Below, piece after piece: positions 53,461 through 62,640 of a DNA stretch of 64,000 bases. The notes below the pieces were generated by a model. The model saw only the letters and a list, made by a program, of their open reading frames with translations. It ran no database searches and was not told where the DNA came from. Source of the DNA: Pelobates cultripes (lineage: Eukaryota > Chordata > Amphibia > Anura > Pelobatidae); the NCBI GenBank assembly GCA_933207985.1, contig OW240921.1, positions 93,008,917-93,072,916 of the forward strand. The letters are read 5' to 3'. How positions within the stretch are numbered: the first letter of the stretch is position 1; the number at the start of each line of letters is the position of its first letter. The position numbers were made by a program, and so were the translations under genes.

Positions 53461-54354
53461 TTGTTCCATTAGGGGAAAGGGTTAATATCATGACAATGTG
53501 TCTGCTGGTCACCCAGGTCTTAATAAATCCACTTCTGCTATCATGAGGTCATTCTGGTTGGATTTCCTCAGGAAGGATGTTAAGGAGTATGTGCAGGCTT
53601 GTTCTGTTTGTGCGGTTTCCAAAGTACCTCATAAACTCCCATGTGGCTTGTTACAACCTCTTCCCGTTCCTGAAGTCCCATGTTCCCACTTGTCTATGGA
53701 TTTCATTGTAGAACTTAGTTCTAATGATTATACCACTATTCTCATGGTTGTTGACCGTTTTTCAAAATGGCTCATTTCATCCCTCTCAAGAAATTACCGT
53801 CATCTCAAGACCTGGTACTGATCTTTATATGTGAGATTGTCCGTCTGCATGGCATTCCTCACAATATTGTATCTGATAGAGGTTCTCAGTTTGTATCCCG
53901 GTTTTGGAGGGCTTTCAATAAGCAATTGGGGATTGAATTGTCTTTTTCATCCTCTTACCACCCCCAGACTAATGGTACAGCTGAGAGGGCTAACCAGTCT
54001 TTGGAGTTATACTTGCGTTGTTTCGTTAATAGCACTCAAGACAATTGGTCGGAATTATTACCATGGGCCGAGTTTGCTATGAACAATGCTGACCATGACT
54101 CCTCTGAGCATAGTCCATTTCTTGTTACTAATGGCCGGCATCCAAATGAACCGGCTGTTTTTTCTGATACGGCTATTCCTGCTTTGGATGACCGTCTGGC
54201 TTCCATCCATGATACCTGGGTTAAAGTTCAATCTGCTCTGGGTACTGCTGCTGACCATTTCAAGCATTACGTCGAGGTGCCAACCCTGTTTATCAAGTGG
54301 GTGAGAGGGTTTGGTTATCTTCTCGTAACATCAGGCTCGAAGTCCCTAGCATGA
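53461..54354 (+). pseudogene. Integrase of the Ty3/gypsy element
   Basis: The zinc-binding start has HDN-SAGHPG (two His) and ACSVCAVSK (CxxC). The core has HLSMDFIVELS (first Asp), IVSDRGSQFVSRFW (second Asp) and PQTNGTAERANQSLE (Glu), i.e. a complete DDE set. One frameshift at about 53768 falls in FSKW/HFIPLKK, and another near 54280 precedes the GPY/F-type region. It would insert the DNA copy and make the 5-bp duplication seen here. Confidence 0.93.
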
Positions 54355-54740
54355 AATTTGCTCCTAGGTTCCTTGGACATTTTTGTGTCCTTCATAGGAT
54401 CAATCCTGTTGCGTACTCTCTAGCCCTTCCGGCCCTCTTTGAAAATTACTAATACCTTTCATGTGTCCTTGCTCAAAATTCTTGTTTGCAATAAATATAC
54501 TGTCTCAAGTGTCCCTCCTCCTCTCTTGGATGTTTCTGGACAGGAAGAGTATGAGGTCTCCTCCATAATTAATTCTAGGTTTTCTCAAGGCACTTTACAG
54601 TACTTGGTGGATTGGAAAGGTTATGGACCAGCCGATCGTTCTTGGGTTCCGGTATCTGGCCGTAAGATTCGCTATTTTCAGGCCAAATTTTCTCACAAGC
54701 CTGGTCCTGCCCACCCAGTGGGCGTTCTTCAGGTGGGGGG
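54355..54740 (+). pseudogene. Integrase tail with chromodomain
   Basis: A frame from 54439 has the FHVSLLK segment that usually precedes the tail. EEYEVSSIINSRFSQG, TLQYLVDWKGYGPADRSWVP (about 54545-54655) is a canonical chromodomain with its aromatic residues Y, W and W. Chromodomains bind methylated histone tails and are thought to guide integration. The frame continues to the polypurine tract. Confidence 0.9.
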
Positions 54741-54743
54741 TAT
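54731..54743 (+). other. Polypurine tract
   Basis: AGGTGGGGGGTAT lies directly before the 3' LTR, where plus-strand DNA synthesis would start. Confidence 0.75.
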
Positions 54744-55067
54744 TGTCACGTATTCATCCGCTTATAAAAATGTGGTTTATGGCTCAGTACCATGTCGTGG
54801 TTTCCCTTGTGGTTGTCCGAGAGCGTGTTATTGATTCTGGTAATTCTGGTTATTTGACTTTGGCATTGTTTTTGACTTCCCTGTTTTCTGGCATCCTTGA
54901 CTCCTGGCTTTTCCTTATCGTTGTGTCTCTTTCTGTTTCCTTGACCTAGGTTATTACTGACTATTCTTTGGTACGTTAGTCTGGCCATTCTAAGGTCCGG
55001 TATACGTTACCTATCAGTCCTCTTTGTTACACAATTCTACGTGCTGGTTCATTCTGTAATCCTGACA
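54744..55067 (+). repeat. 3' LTR (324 bp)
   Basis: TGTCACGTATTCATCC...CCTGACA, followed by the ATCCC duplication. It lacks about 165 bp of the 5' LTR between AATGGC-equivalent and TCAGT sites and has a short AATTCTGGT duplication near 54840. Since both LTRs are copied from one template, the difference arose after insertion or by recombination. Confidence 0.92.
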
Positions 55068-56165
55068 ATCCCATAGTGTTCTTTCCCCCCAATCCCATTG
55101 TGTTCTTTCCCCGTCCCATAGTGTACTTTCCCCCTTCTCCCTGTCCCATAGTGTTCTTTCCCCTCCTCCCCCATATTCTTCCCCCCCCCGTCATAGTGTT
55201 CTTCCACCCATCTCATTGTGCTTCTTACCAATCCTATAGTGTTCTTCCCTCCATCTCATTGTGTTGCTTACCACCCCCTCCCCCCATCCCATAGTGTTCC
55301 TTACCACCCCTCCCCTGTTCCATAGTGTTCTTTCCCTCTCCCCCATAGTGTTCTCGTCCCCCCTCCCCTGTCCCACAGTGGTCTTCTCTTCCCTTCTGTC
55401 CATGGTGGTCTTTCCCCACCTACCCTGTCCCCATAGTGTTCTTTCCCCTCCCTGTCCCATAGTGGCCTTCCGCCTACTCCCCTGTCGCATAGTGGTCTTT
55501 CCCCATCCCCATAATGTTTCTTACCCCCATAATGTTCTCCACCCCTTCCCTGTCCATAGTGTTTCTCCACCCCTTCCCTGTCCCATAGTGTTCTCCTCCC
55601 TCCCTCCCCCCCCTGTCCCCATAGTGTTCTTTTCCCCTCCCCATAGTGGTATTTCCCCCTACTCCCCTGTCCCATAGTGGTCTTTCCCCCTACTCCCTGG
55701 TCCCATAGTGTTCTTGTTCCCCCTCCTCTTTCCCATAGTGGTCTTTGCCTCTTCTCCCCTGTCCCATAGTTGGTCTTTCCCCCTTCTCCCCTGTCCCATA
55801 GTGTTCTTTCCCCTCCTATGTCCCATAGTGTTCTTCCCCTCTCCCCTGTCCCATAGTGTTCTTTTACCCCGATCTCATTGTGTTCCTTTCCACTCCCCCA
55901 TAGTGTTCGTCCACCCCCCATCTCATTGTGTTCCTTACCAAATCCTCACCCAACCCATAGTTCCTTACCACCACCCTCCCATAGTGTTCTACCTCCCCCC
56001 AGTCCCATAGTGTTCTCTATACCCATTCCATAGTGTTCTCCTTACCACCTCCCCTCCCTGTCCCATAGTGTTCTCCTTACCACCTCCCCTCCCCGTCCTA
56101 TAGTGTTCTCCTTACCACCACCCCCGTCCTATAGCGTTCTTCCTTACCACCATCCCCCCCGTCCC
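55068..56165. repeat. 'cccatagtgttct' minisatellite, right part
   Basis: Around 50 variable units of TCCCATAGTGTTCTTTCCCC and CATCTCATTGTGTTCCTTACC types. It continues the array at 46745-46974. The long frames on both strands are by-products. Confidence 0.88.
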
Positions 56166-56599
56166 TTAGTGCCCCTGTTTCCTAGCCCCAACCCCCGTCC
56201 CTGCCTCTCTTTGACTGACAGGAAGTGCTCTCTCAGTGAGCACTTCCTTTCAGTTTCCTGTACCGCGGTGCGCACTGGTCCGCTCAGCCACGCTAAACAG
56301 AGTGACTGGCAAGATGAAGAGCTGTGCGCCCACCTCCTGCTGGTCACTGTGCTCTGGTGCCCCCCTGGCTGGTGTGTCGGCCCTGCCAGCAGGACTATTA
56401 ATGGGAATGAAGTTCCTGCTGTGGAAAAAGTGCAGGAACGCTGTTCCCACGCGTTCCTGCAGGACTCGAGCCCTGCATAAACCTTGTATATCATGCCAAT
56501 GAGCAGTAAATGCATACATCCTGAATATCATGCCAAAGAGCAGTAAATTCTTAAACTTTGTATTACATGCCAATGAGCCACGAGTGGCTTCAAAACATC
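56166..56599. other. Non-coding, hAT-interior-like
   Basis: GGAAGTGCTCTCTCAGTGAG, CACTTCC is a hairpin at 56222-56247. ATATCATGCCAATGAGCAGTAAA recurs three times with variation between 56488 and 56580 (unit of about 40 bp). No gene. Confidence 0.5.
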
Positions 56600-56955
56600 T
56601 GCTAGTGCCATGTGCCCCCAAAGAACCTGCCAGTGCCATGTGCCCCCAAAGAACCTGCCAGTGCCATCTCTCTGCTCCCTGCCTCTCTGTGCCATCTCTC
56701 TGCCCTTAGCCTCACTCTGTCATGTCTCTGCCACAAGCCACTCTGTGCCATCTCTCTGCCCTTTGCACCATCTCTCTGCCCTTAGCCTCCCTGTGCCATT
56801 TTTCTGCCCCCAGCATCTCTGTGCCACCACTCATTCATCAGCATCTCTGTGCCATTGCTCTGCCCTAGCCACTCTGTGCAATCTTTCTGCCTTTTGACTC
56901 TTTGTGCCATCTCTCTACCCTTAGCCTCCCTGTGCCATTTTTCTGCCATCAGTGA
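56600..56955. repeat. TGCCATCTCTCTGCCCTTAGCC tandem repeat
   Basis: About twelve variable units of roughly 25-30 bp sharing TGTGCCATCTCTCTGCCC. Confidence 0.85.
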
Positions 56956-58255
56956 AGGCAACAGAGTGTGTGTTGGAGGGCGACAGAGTGTGTGGGAGGG
57001 TGACAATAGGGAGATGGTAAATGTGTGGGGATAGGGAAGATGTGGGGTGGTGACAGTGTGGAAGGTGGTGACAGTAGGGCGAGGGTGACAGTGTGGGAAG
57101 TGGTGACAGTGTAGGAAGGGATGACAGTGGGGGAATGGTGACAGTGGCAGTGATGGTGACAGTGGGGGAGGTGGTGAATGTGGTAAGTGGTGACAGTGGG
57201 GGATGTTTACAGTTAGGGAGATGGTGACAGTGTATAGGGTGATAGTGTGGGAGGGGGACAGTGTGTGTGGGAGGGTGACAATGTGTGTGGGAGGGTGACA
57301 TTAGGGCGGATGGTGACAGTGTGTGGGAAGTGGTGACAGTGTGGGAGGTGGTGACAGTGTAGGGATGTTTTCAGTTGGTGGATGGTGACAGTGTGTGTGG
57401 GAGGGGGACAGTGAGGAGATGGTGACAGTGTGTAGGACGATAGTGTGGGAGGGGGACAGTGTGTGTGGGTGATAGTGTGTGGGGTGGTGACAGTGTGTGT
57501 GGGAGGGTGACAATAGGGGGATGGTAAACATGTGGGGATAGGGACGATGTGGGGTGGTGACAGTGTGGAAGGTGGTGACAGAGGGCGGATGGTGACAGTG
57601 TGTGGGAGTTTGACAGTGTGTGGGAGTGTGACAGTGGGGGAATGGTGACAGTGGGGGAGGTGGTGAGTGTGGTAAGTGGTGACAGTGGGGGGTGGTGACA
57701 GTGGGGGGATGTTTACAGTTGGGGAGATGGTGATAATATGTGTGGGAGGGTGACAGTAAGGAGATGGTGATAGTGTGGGAGGGGGACAGTGTGTGTGGGT
57801 GATAGTGTGTGGGATGGTGATAGTGGGGGGGGTGACAGTGTGTGTGGGAGGGTGACATGAGGGGGATGGTGATAGTGAGTGGTGGTGACAGTGGTATAGG
57901 GACGATGTGGGGTGGTGACAGTGTGGAAGGTGGTGACAGTGTGTGGGAGGGTGACAGTGGGGGAAGTGGTGACAGTTGGGGGAGATTACTGGTGGTGGTG
58001 ACAATAGGGGGATGGTTACAGTGGGGGTGGTGGTGACAGTGTGGGAAGTGGTGACAATGGGGAGGACATTGACAGTTGGTGTGGTGTTGACGGTGAGGGA
58101 AGTGGTGACAATGGGAGGATGGTGACAGTGGGGATGGTGGTGAGAGTGTGGGAAGTGGTGACAAAGGGGGGATGGTGACAATTGGGGTGGTGGTAGTATG
58201 AGGGATGGTGACAGCTCGGGGGGTGGTAGTGTAAGGGGATGGTGGCAGTGCTACC
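56956..58255. repeat. GGTGACAGTGTGTGGGAGG minisatellite (~1.3 kb)
   Basis: Many G-rich units (GTGACAGTG + GGGGGATG / TGTGGGAGG). One larger block (GATGGTAAA...GTGTGGGGATAGGGA...GATGTGGGGTGGTGACAGTG) recurs near 57010, 57520 and, partly, 57895, giving a loose higher-order order. The 319- and 322-codon minus-strand frames are not genes. Confidence 0.9.
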
Positions 58256-58735
58256 CCCACACTGCCACCATGTGGGGAGGCTGTAGCTTAGTTAAAAAAA
58301 ATTGGGTTTTTTGTGTGTGTAATCCATTCCCTGGTGGTCTAGTGGTCTCCTCCTCCCAGGTGGTCTCCTCATCTCTGGTGTTCCAGTGGGCTAGGAATCC
58401 AATCTGCCACTGCCTCCGGTCTGCACCTCCGCCAGGTGCAGAGCTGCAGACCATGGTGCGATCTCCGGCACTTAATGTGTCACAGCGTGCCGTGGTAACT
58501 TGCGGCAATGCTTTGACTGCACCCGGTGGAGCTGCAGACCGGAGGCAGTGGCCGACTACACGGAGGGGCACTGCACCCAGCGGCATACAGGGCAAGCCGC
58601 TGGGCCCCCTCCTGGTGTCGGCTCTCGCTCATGGACCGAGTGCTGACACCTCAGTCGGCCAGGTTAATCGGCGAACTTGTTACATTTTAGTAACAGGTTC
58701 GCGCAAACCAGTGAGAACCGACTGAATCCCATCAC
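58256..58735. other. Non-coding, with hairpins
   Basis: GCGAACTTGTTAC...GTAACAGGTTCGC (58671-58703) is a 13-bp-arm hairpin with one mismatch. CTGCCTCCGGTCTGCA / TGCAGACCGGAGGCAG (58411-58426 and 58532-58547) is a perfect 16-bp inverted repeat. Probably the interior of a further hAT-like element whose ends I cannot place. Confidence 0.5.
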
Positions 58736-58830
58736 AGTTCCTGACCCTATAGAGTTAAAACCACCATCTAGCCCCCCTGGCCTACCCTTGCCTCCCTAAA
58801 TATAGTAAGATCTTACTCCGTGATCTTATC
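58736..58830. mobile_element. TTAA-MITE fragment
   Basis: CCTGACCCTATAGAGTTAAA, ACCACCATCTAGCCCCC and CTAAATATAGTAAGATCTTAC parallel 37628-37700 of the TTAA element at 37586. Confidence 0.65.
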
Positions 58831-59007
58831 AGTGAAAAGAACGCCTTGAATCTCTCCCCTTCCAACGTATTGGAAGCTTCAAAATCAGAACACGCCCTCG
58901 GAAACACCCATTAGGAGGAACGGATTAGCCCTATTTAAGGAGACTGTGGGGGGATCAGAGTAGAATACATTTTTTTGTGTTATGTTTTATATATTAATTG
59001 ATTGACC

Positions 59008-59044
59008 CTGAAGAAGTCCACCTTGTGTGGAAGAAACGTGTTGG
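59008..59044 (+). ncRNA. Hammerhead-like motif (degenerate)
   Basis: CTGAAGAAGTCCAC-CTTGT-GTGGAAGAAACGTGTTGG: a 5-6-bp stem II (GTCCAC / GTGGA) with the GAAAC box intact and CTGAAGA for the consensus CTGATGA. Loss of the invariant U should block cleavage. Confidence 0.5.
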
Positions 59045-59203
59045 ACAGTTTCTATTTGTTGTTACTCATATTCTTTTAATGTTTTATGGGCTGATTTTTT
59101 GCCTAAATAAAATTATTATTTTTATCTGATCCTGATCCTTGAAATTAATTTCCGGAAATACTATCAGTTCCGGGAAAGCAAGAAAAGTGTCTGGAACCAA
59201 AGC

Positions 59204-59420
59204 CAGTGGTGTATCCTGATTTTGTGCTGCCCTAGGTGCGCGAGGGAGCTGAGCAGAGCACTCAGGGGAAAGTGCTCCCTCGCCAGCGATGCCCGACCGC
59301 CCGCCTGGCTTGTCAGTTAGCCACAAGGCTAACAACATTTTCCCTGGGCATTTGGGGTGGCTTTTTTTTTTTGCCGTCCAAGGCAAATGCCTTGTTTGCC
59401 TCGCGGCTAATACGTCCCTG
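59204..59420. mobile_element. hAT-type MITE H (217 bp)
   Basis: Ends CAGTGGTGTATCCTG and CTAATACGTCCCTG. The flanks ACCAAAGC (59196-59203) and ACCACAGC (59421-59428) match 7/8. It is the compact form of elements G (41003-41711) and 43269-43616, in inverse orientation relative to them. Confidence 0.82.
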
Positions 59421-59689
59421 ACCACAGCCTCAATTCCCGGAGGGGATAGATTCAAGGCGCTCTTTTCACCAATATCTTGTGAGTGCAACCAGTATAACTT
59501 TAATATTGGCATATTAAAGTACATCACTATGTATTGTTAATTTGGTTTTTTTTGCAATTACACAGCTGTATCCCATTTTTTGTATATATCTTTATAGGTG
59601 TATTGACTGTGTGTAATATTTTGGGGTATTGACTATGTGTGATATTTGTGATGAGTATTTTATTGATTTAAAAAAATGATTGTAAGCAA

Positions 59690-60090
59690 TGTGTGAATGC
59701 AAGTGTGTATTTTTGCAGTGTCACATGCGCACAGTCCAAAGTCAGTCACACAGGCAGATGCACACAGTTATACACATGTATTGTCAAATACAGACAAATG
59801 CACACAGTCCCTGGCACATAGTCACTTGCACACAGTCACACACACAGTTACAGTAAGGCACACACACATGGTAACAGGCAGTCACACACACACAGTTATA
59901 GGCAGTCATACACATACACAGTTACAGACAGACAGTAACCCACAGACACTTGCAGGCAGTCACACAAGCATACACAGTTATAAGGAGACAATCACACACT
60001 TACACAGTGATAGGAAATTACATGCAGACAGTCACACACACACACACACAGTCACATGCAGCCAGTCACACACACACAGACAGATATACA
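59690..60090. repeat. CACACAGTCACA / ACAGTTATAGGCAG repeat
   Basis: CA-rich units with recurring CACAGTTA and GGCAGTCACACACA cores. Confidence 0.85.
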
Positions 60091-61049
60091 CACAGTTAAA
60101 TTTTTCCATTAATATTTTTCCAAAAAAGAGCCTTCAAATTAATAGCATCGTTGTAAATAACACATAGACCTTTGTTCCTGAGGAGATTGTAGTCATCCTA
60201 TGACCAGGGCCAGTGGAGTGTGGTAGCTGATGGGTATTCAACCTTCAGGCAGAATCTTGTACCAGACTGGCTGGTGTAAAGGACGCTTGTGGTGAGAGTA
60301 CAGATGCCTTAGACCATTCAGGTGAGAGCCTAGCCAGTGTTGAGGAGGCTCCTAGTGTAGGTCATGGGCGTCCGAATGAATTTTTCCAGTGGGGGGCATA
60401 ATTGTAATGACATCCATGCTTGGTCCCTTTTTGACAGTGTCATGAAAGGGAAGGGGCATAGTCATTATCACATAAATCCAGGGTGAATAATGTTTTCACA
60501 ACTATGGTGTCAGGAATACATGGTTGTATTCCTGACACTATAGTATTCCTTTAATCAAAGTAACCATAAAAACTTCATCTAAATGAAAATGCTATGATGC
60601 CAGGAAGCGCCTGGGTGCTCTCTTTCCTTTAAGGGGTTAAACTGCTCTCAAATGGTAACCCCAAAGGCTTCCTCCAGATCTCCAGGTCGCTCAGTGGTAT
60701 TCGGCTTCTGAAACGGAGTGTCAGGAAGTGCAGATTGACGTCAAGCATGGGTACTGCAGATTGGCCAGAGTGGTCAATTGACACTGTAAGCCAAACCCCT
60801 AGCTCCCGGTTCATAAAAATGTTTTACTTTATTATGAATGGGGAGCTACTGATTGGCTTAGAGTGCCAGCTGACAGCTCTAGCCAATCAGCACAACCCCT
60901 ACCCAGCACCACTCTGTGCGTCGTGATACTCAGTAAATTAAATTAACATTAACACTGATATCATTTTTTACCTGAGGAGATGAGAAGGTCCACAGTTTCC
61001 CAGCCAGGCCCAGGTACCAAATCTCCTTTTCTTCTCCTTCATTTGACAC
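60091..61049. other. Unassigned with TTAA-MITE end pieces
   Basis: A terminal hairpin and right end (GTCAGGAATACATGG / TTGTATTCCTGACAC, TATTCCTTTAA) lie at 60508-60554. CTTTAAGGGGTTAA at 60630 is another TTAA-type end. ATTGGCTTAGAGTGCC...TCTAGCCAATC near 60853-60888 is a hairpin. No gene. Confidence 0.5.
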
Positions 61050-61680
61050 AGTCTTCTTTTTCTTCTAACACTGTCTTCTCTCCTCCTTGGCTCCTTCTGC
61101 TCCTTTACCTTTCTGCTATTTTCTGCTTATTTTGCTCCCCCTTCTGCTCCTTTCTTTCTGATCCCTTTCTGCTCCCTGCAGACCCTTTCTGCTCCTTGCA
61201 ACCCCTTTTCTGCTCCTTCTCCTACTTTACCTTTGTGCTCCTTCTGATTCTTTCTGCTCCTTTACCTTTGTGCTCCTTCTGTCCCTTTCTGCTCTTTGCA
61301 GACCCTTCCTTCTCCTTGCAGACCCTTCCTGCTTCTAGCTGCCCCTTGCAGACCCGTCCTGCTCATTTCTGTTCCCTCTCCTACTTTACCTTTACGCTCC
61401 TTCTGTCCCTTCCTGCTCATTGCTGCCCTTTTCAGCTCCTTGCTGACCCTTTCTGCTTCTTGCTGACCCTTTCTTCTCCTTGCTGACCCTTCCTGCTCCT
61501 TGCTGCTCATTTATGTTCCTTTGTGCTCCTTCTCCTACTTTACCTTTTGTGCTCCTTGCTGTCCCTTCCAGGTCCTTGCTGCCCCTTTCTGCTATTTGAT
61601 GTCCCTTCCTGCCCATTTCTGTTCCTTTCTGCTCTTTCTCTTACTTTACCTTCCTGCTCCTTGCTGACCCTTCACGTAGG
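61050..61680. repeat. CTGCTCCTTGCTGACCCTTC pyrimidine-rich repeat
   Basis: Irregular CTCCTTxCTG/ACCCTTTCTGCTCC units, almost free of G runs; possible triplex-forming DNA. The open frames are repeat by-products. Confidence 0.85.
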
Positions 61681-62345
61681 CTGCCTCCCTCCATCCCTCA
61701 CTTACCTGATTTATAGGCTGTCTCCCCCTGTCCCTCACTTCCCTGATCTATAGGCTGCCCCCTATGCCTCACTTCCCTGATCTATAGGCTGCCCCCCTAT
61801 GCCTCACTTCCCTGATCTATAGGCTTCCCCCCTATGCCTCACCTCCCTGATCTATAGGCTGCCCATCCCTATGTCTCACTTCCCTGATCTATAGGCTGCC
61901 CATCCCTATGCCTCACTTCCCTGATCTATAGGCTGCACCCCAATCCCTTACTTACCTGATCTGTAGGCTGTCTCTGCTGGCTGCATGTGCTGCTCCCCTG
62001 TGGTTTCAGTCAGCAGAGAGAATCAGGGATAAGATATAGCTTCCTATGCCTCACTTCCCTGATCTATAGGCTGCCCCCCCTGTGCCCCACTTCCCTGATC
62101 TATAGGCTGCCCCCCTATGCCTCACTTCCCTGATCTATAGGCTGCCCCCCTATGCCACACTTCCCTGATCTATAGGCTCCCCCCATTTCTCACTTCCCTG
62201 ATCTATAGTCTGCCCCCCAATCCCTCACTTTCCTGATCTATAGGCTGTCTCTGCTGGCTCCATGTGCTGCTCCCCTGTGGTTTCAGTCAGCAGAGAGAAG
62301 CAGGGATAAGATGTAGCTTCCTATCCCTGTCTCTCTCCATACATG
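61681..62345. repeat. ~36-bp CTTCCCTGATCTATAGGCTG minisatellite with higher-order block
   Basis: Roughly fifteen CCCTATGCCTCACTTCCCTG, ATCTATAGGCTGCCC units. A longer non-unit block (GCTGTCTCTGCTGGCT...TTTCAGTCAGCAGAGAGA...GATAAGAT) occurs at 61967-62040 and 62246-62315, so the array is organised in a ~279-bp larger period. Confidence 0.88.
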
Positions 62346-62414
62346 GCCTGCGCTGGTATTGCACTGTATTTTCAATCCTACACGAATATTAGCAGAACAA
62401 GCTGAAAGGGATGA

Positions 62415-62640
62415 AAGGGACAATAGTTTTCCTGGCACTATAGCTTCCCCCTTTGTCAAGGCCCACCCACGTGGTGCTGAAAGGGCTAAAACCCCTTCAA
62501 TCCCTTACCTGAATCCAACACCGATGTCACTCGTGCGGGCCAAAAGTCGCCTTCAAGACCGGAAGACCTTCTAGTGGCTGTTTGATAGCCAGCCACTAGA
62601 GGAGGAGTTAACCCTAGCAGGTAATTATTGCAGTTTTTGG
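62415..62640. mobile_element. TTAA-MITE fragment
   Basis: AGTTTTCCTGGCACTATAGC, AACCCCTTCAATCCCTTACC, TTCTAGTGGCTG / CAGCCACTAGAGG are landmark words of the 29652-30059 family. Both ends are degraded. Confidence 0.6.

Larger units (their letters stand above)
46975..55067 (+). mobile_element. Chromodomain Ty3/gypsy LTR retrotransposon, inactive
   Basis: LTRs starting TGTCA(T/C)GTATTCATC and ending CCTGACA flank gag, protease, reverse transcriptase, RNase H, integrase and a chromodomain, in that order. The 5-bp duplication ATCCC lies at 46970-46974 and 55068-55072. Integrase after RNase H defines Ty3/gypsy; the chromodomain places it among chromoviruses, whose integrase tails can direct insertion to particular chromatin. 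At least eight frameshifts or stops break the genes. The 5' LTR holds a 3-kb hAT element. Without that, the element is about 5 kb, normal for the group. Confidence 0.95.
58831..59480 (+). mobile_element. Penelope-like terminal-repeat relic with hammerhead-like motif
   Basis: GTGAAAAGAACGCCTTGAAT at 58833 and ATTCAAGGCGCTCTTTTCAC at about 59450-59469 are inverted copies, and a hammerhead-like motif lies between, as in the long terminal regions of Penelope-like elements. hAT element H (59204-59420) was inserted later. No protein-coding part is present. Confidence 0.5.

Noticed and set aside
55230..55921. Gly/Arg-rich minus frame of 206 codons and Pro/Phe-rich plus frames
   Set aside because: They follow the 'cccatagtgttct' minisatellite.
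57213..58260. Two overlapping minus-strand frames of 319 and 322 codons (HCHHPP-rich)
   Set aside because: Both come from the GTGACAGTG minisatellite; overlapping long frames in two phases of the same DNA are a sign of stop-free repeats.
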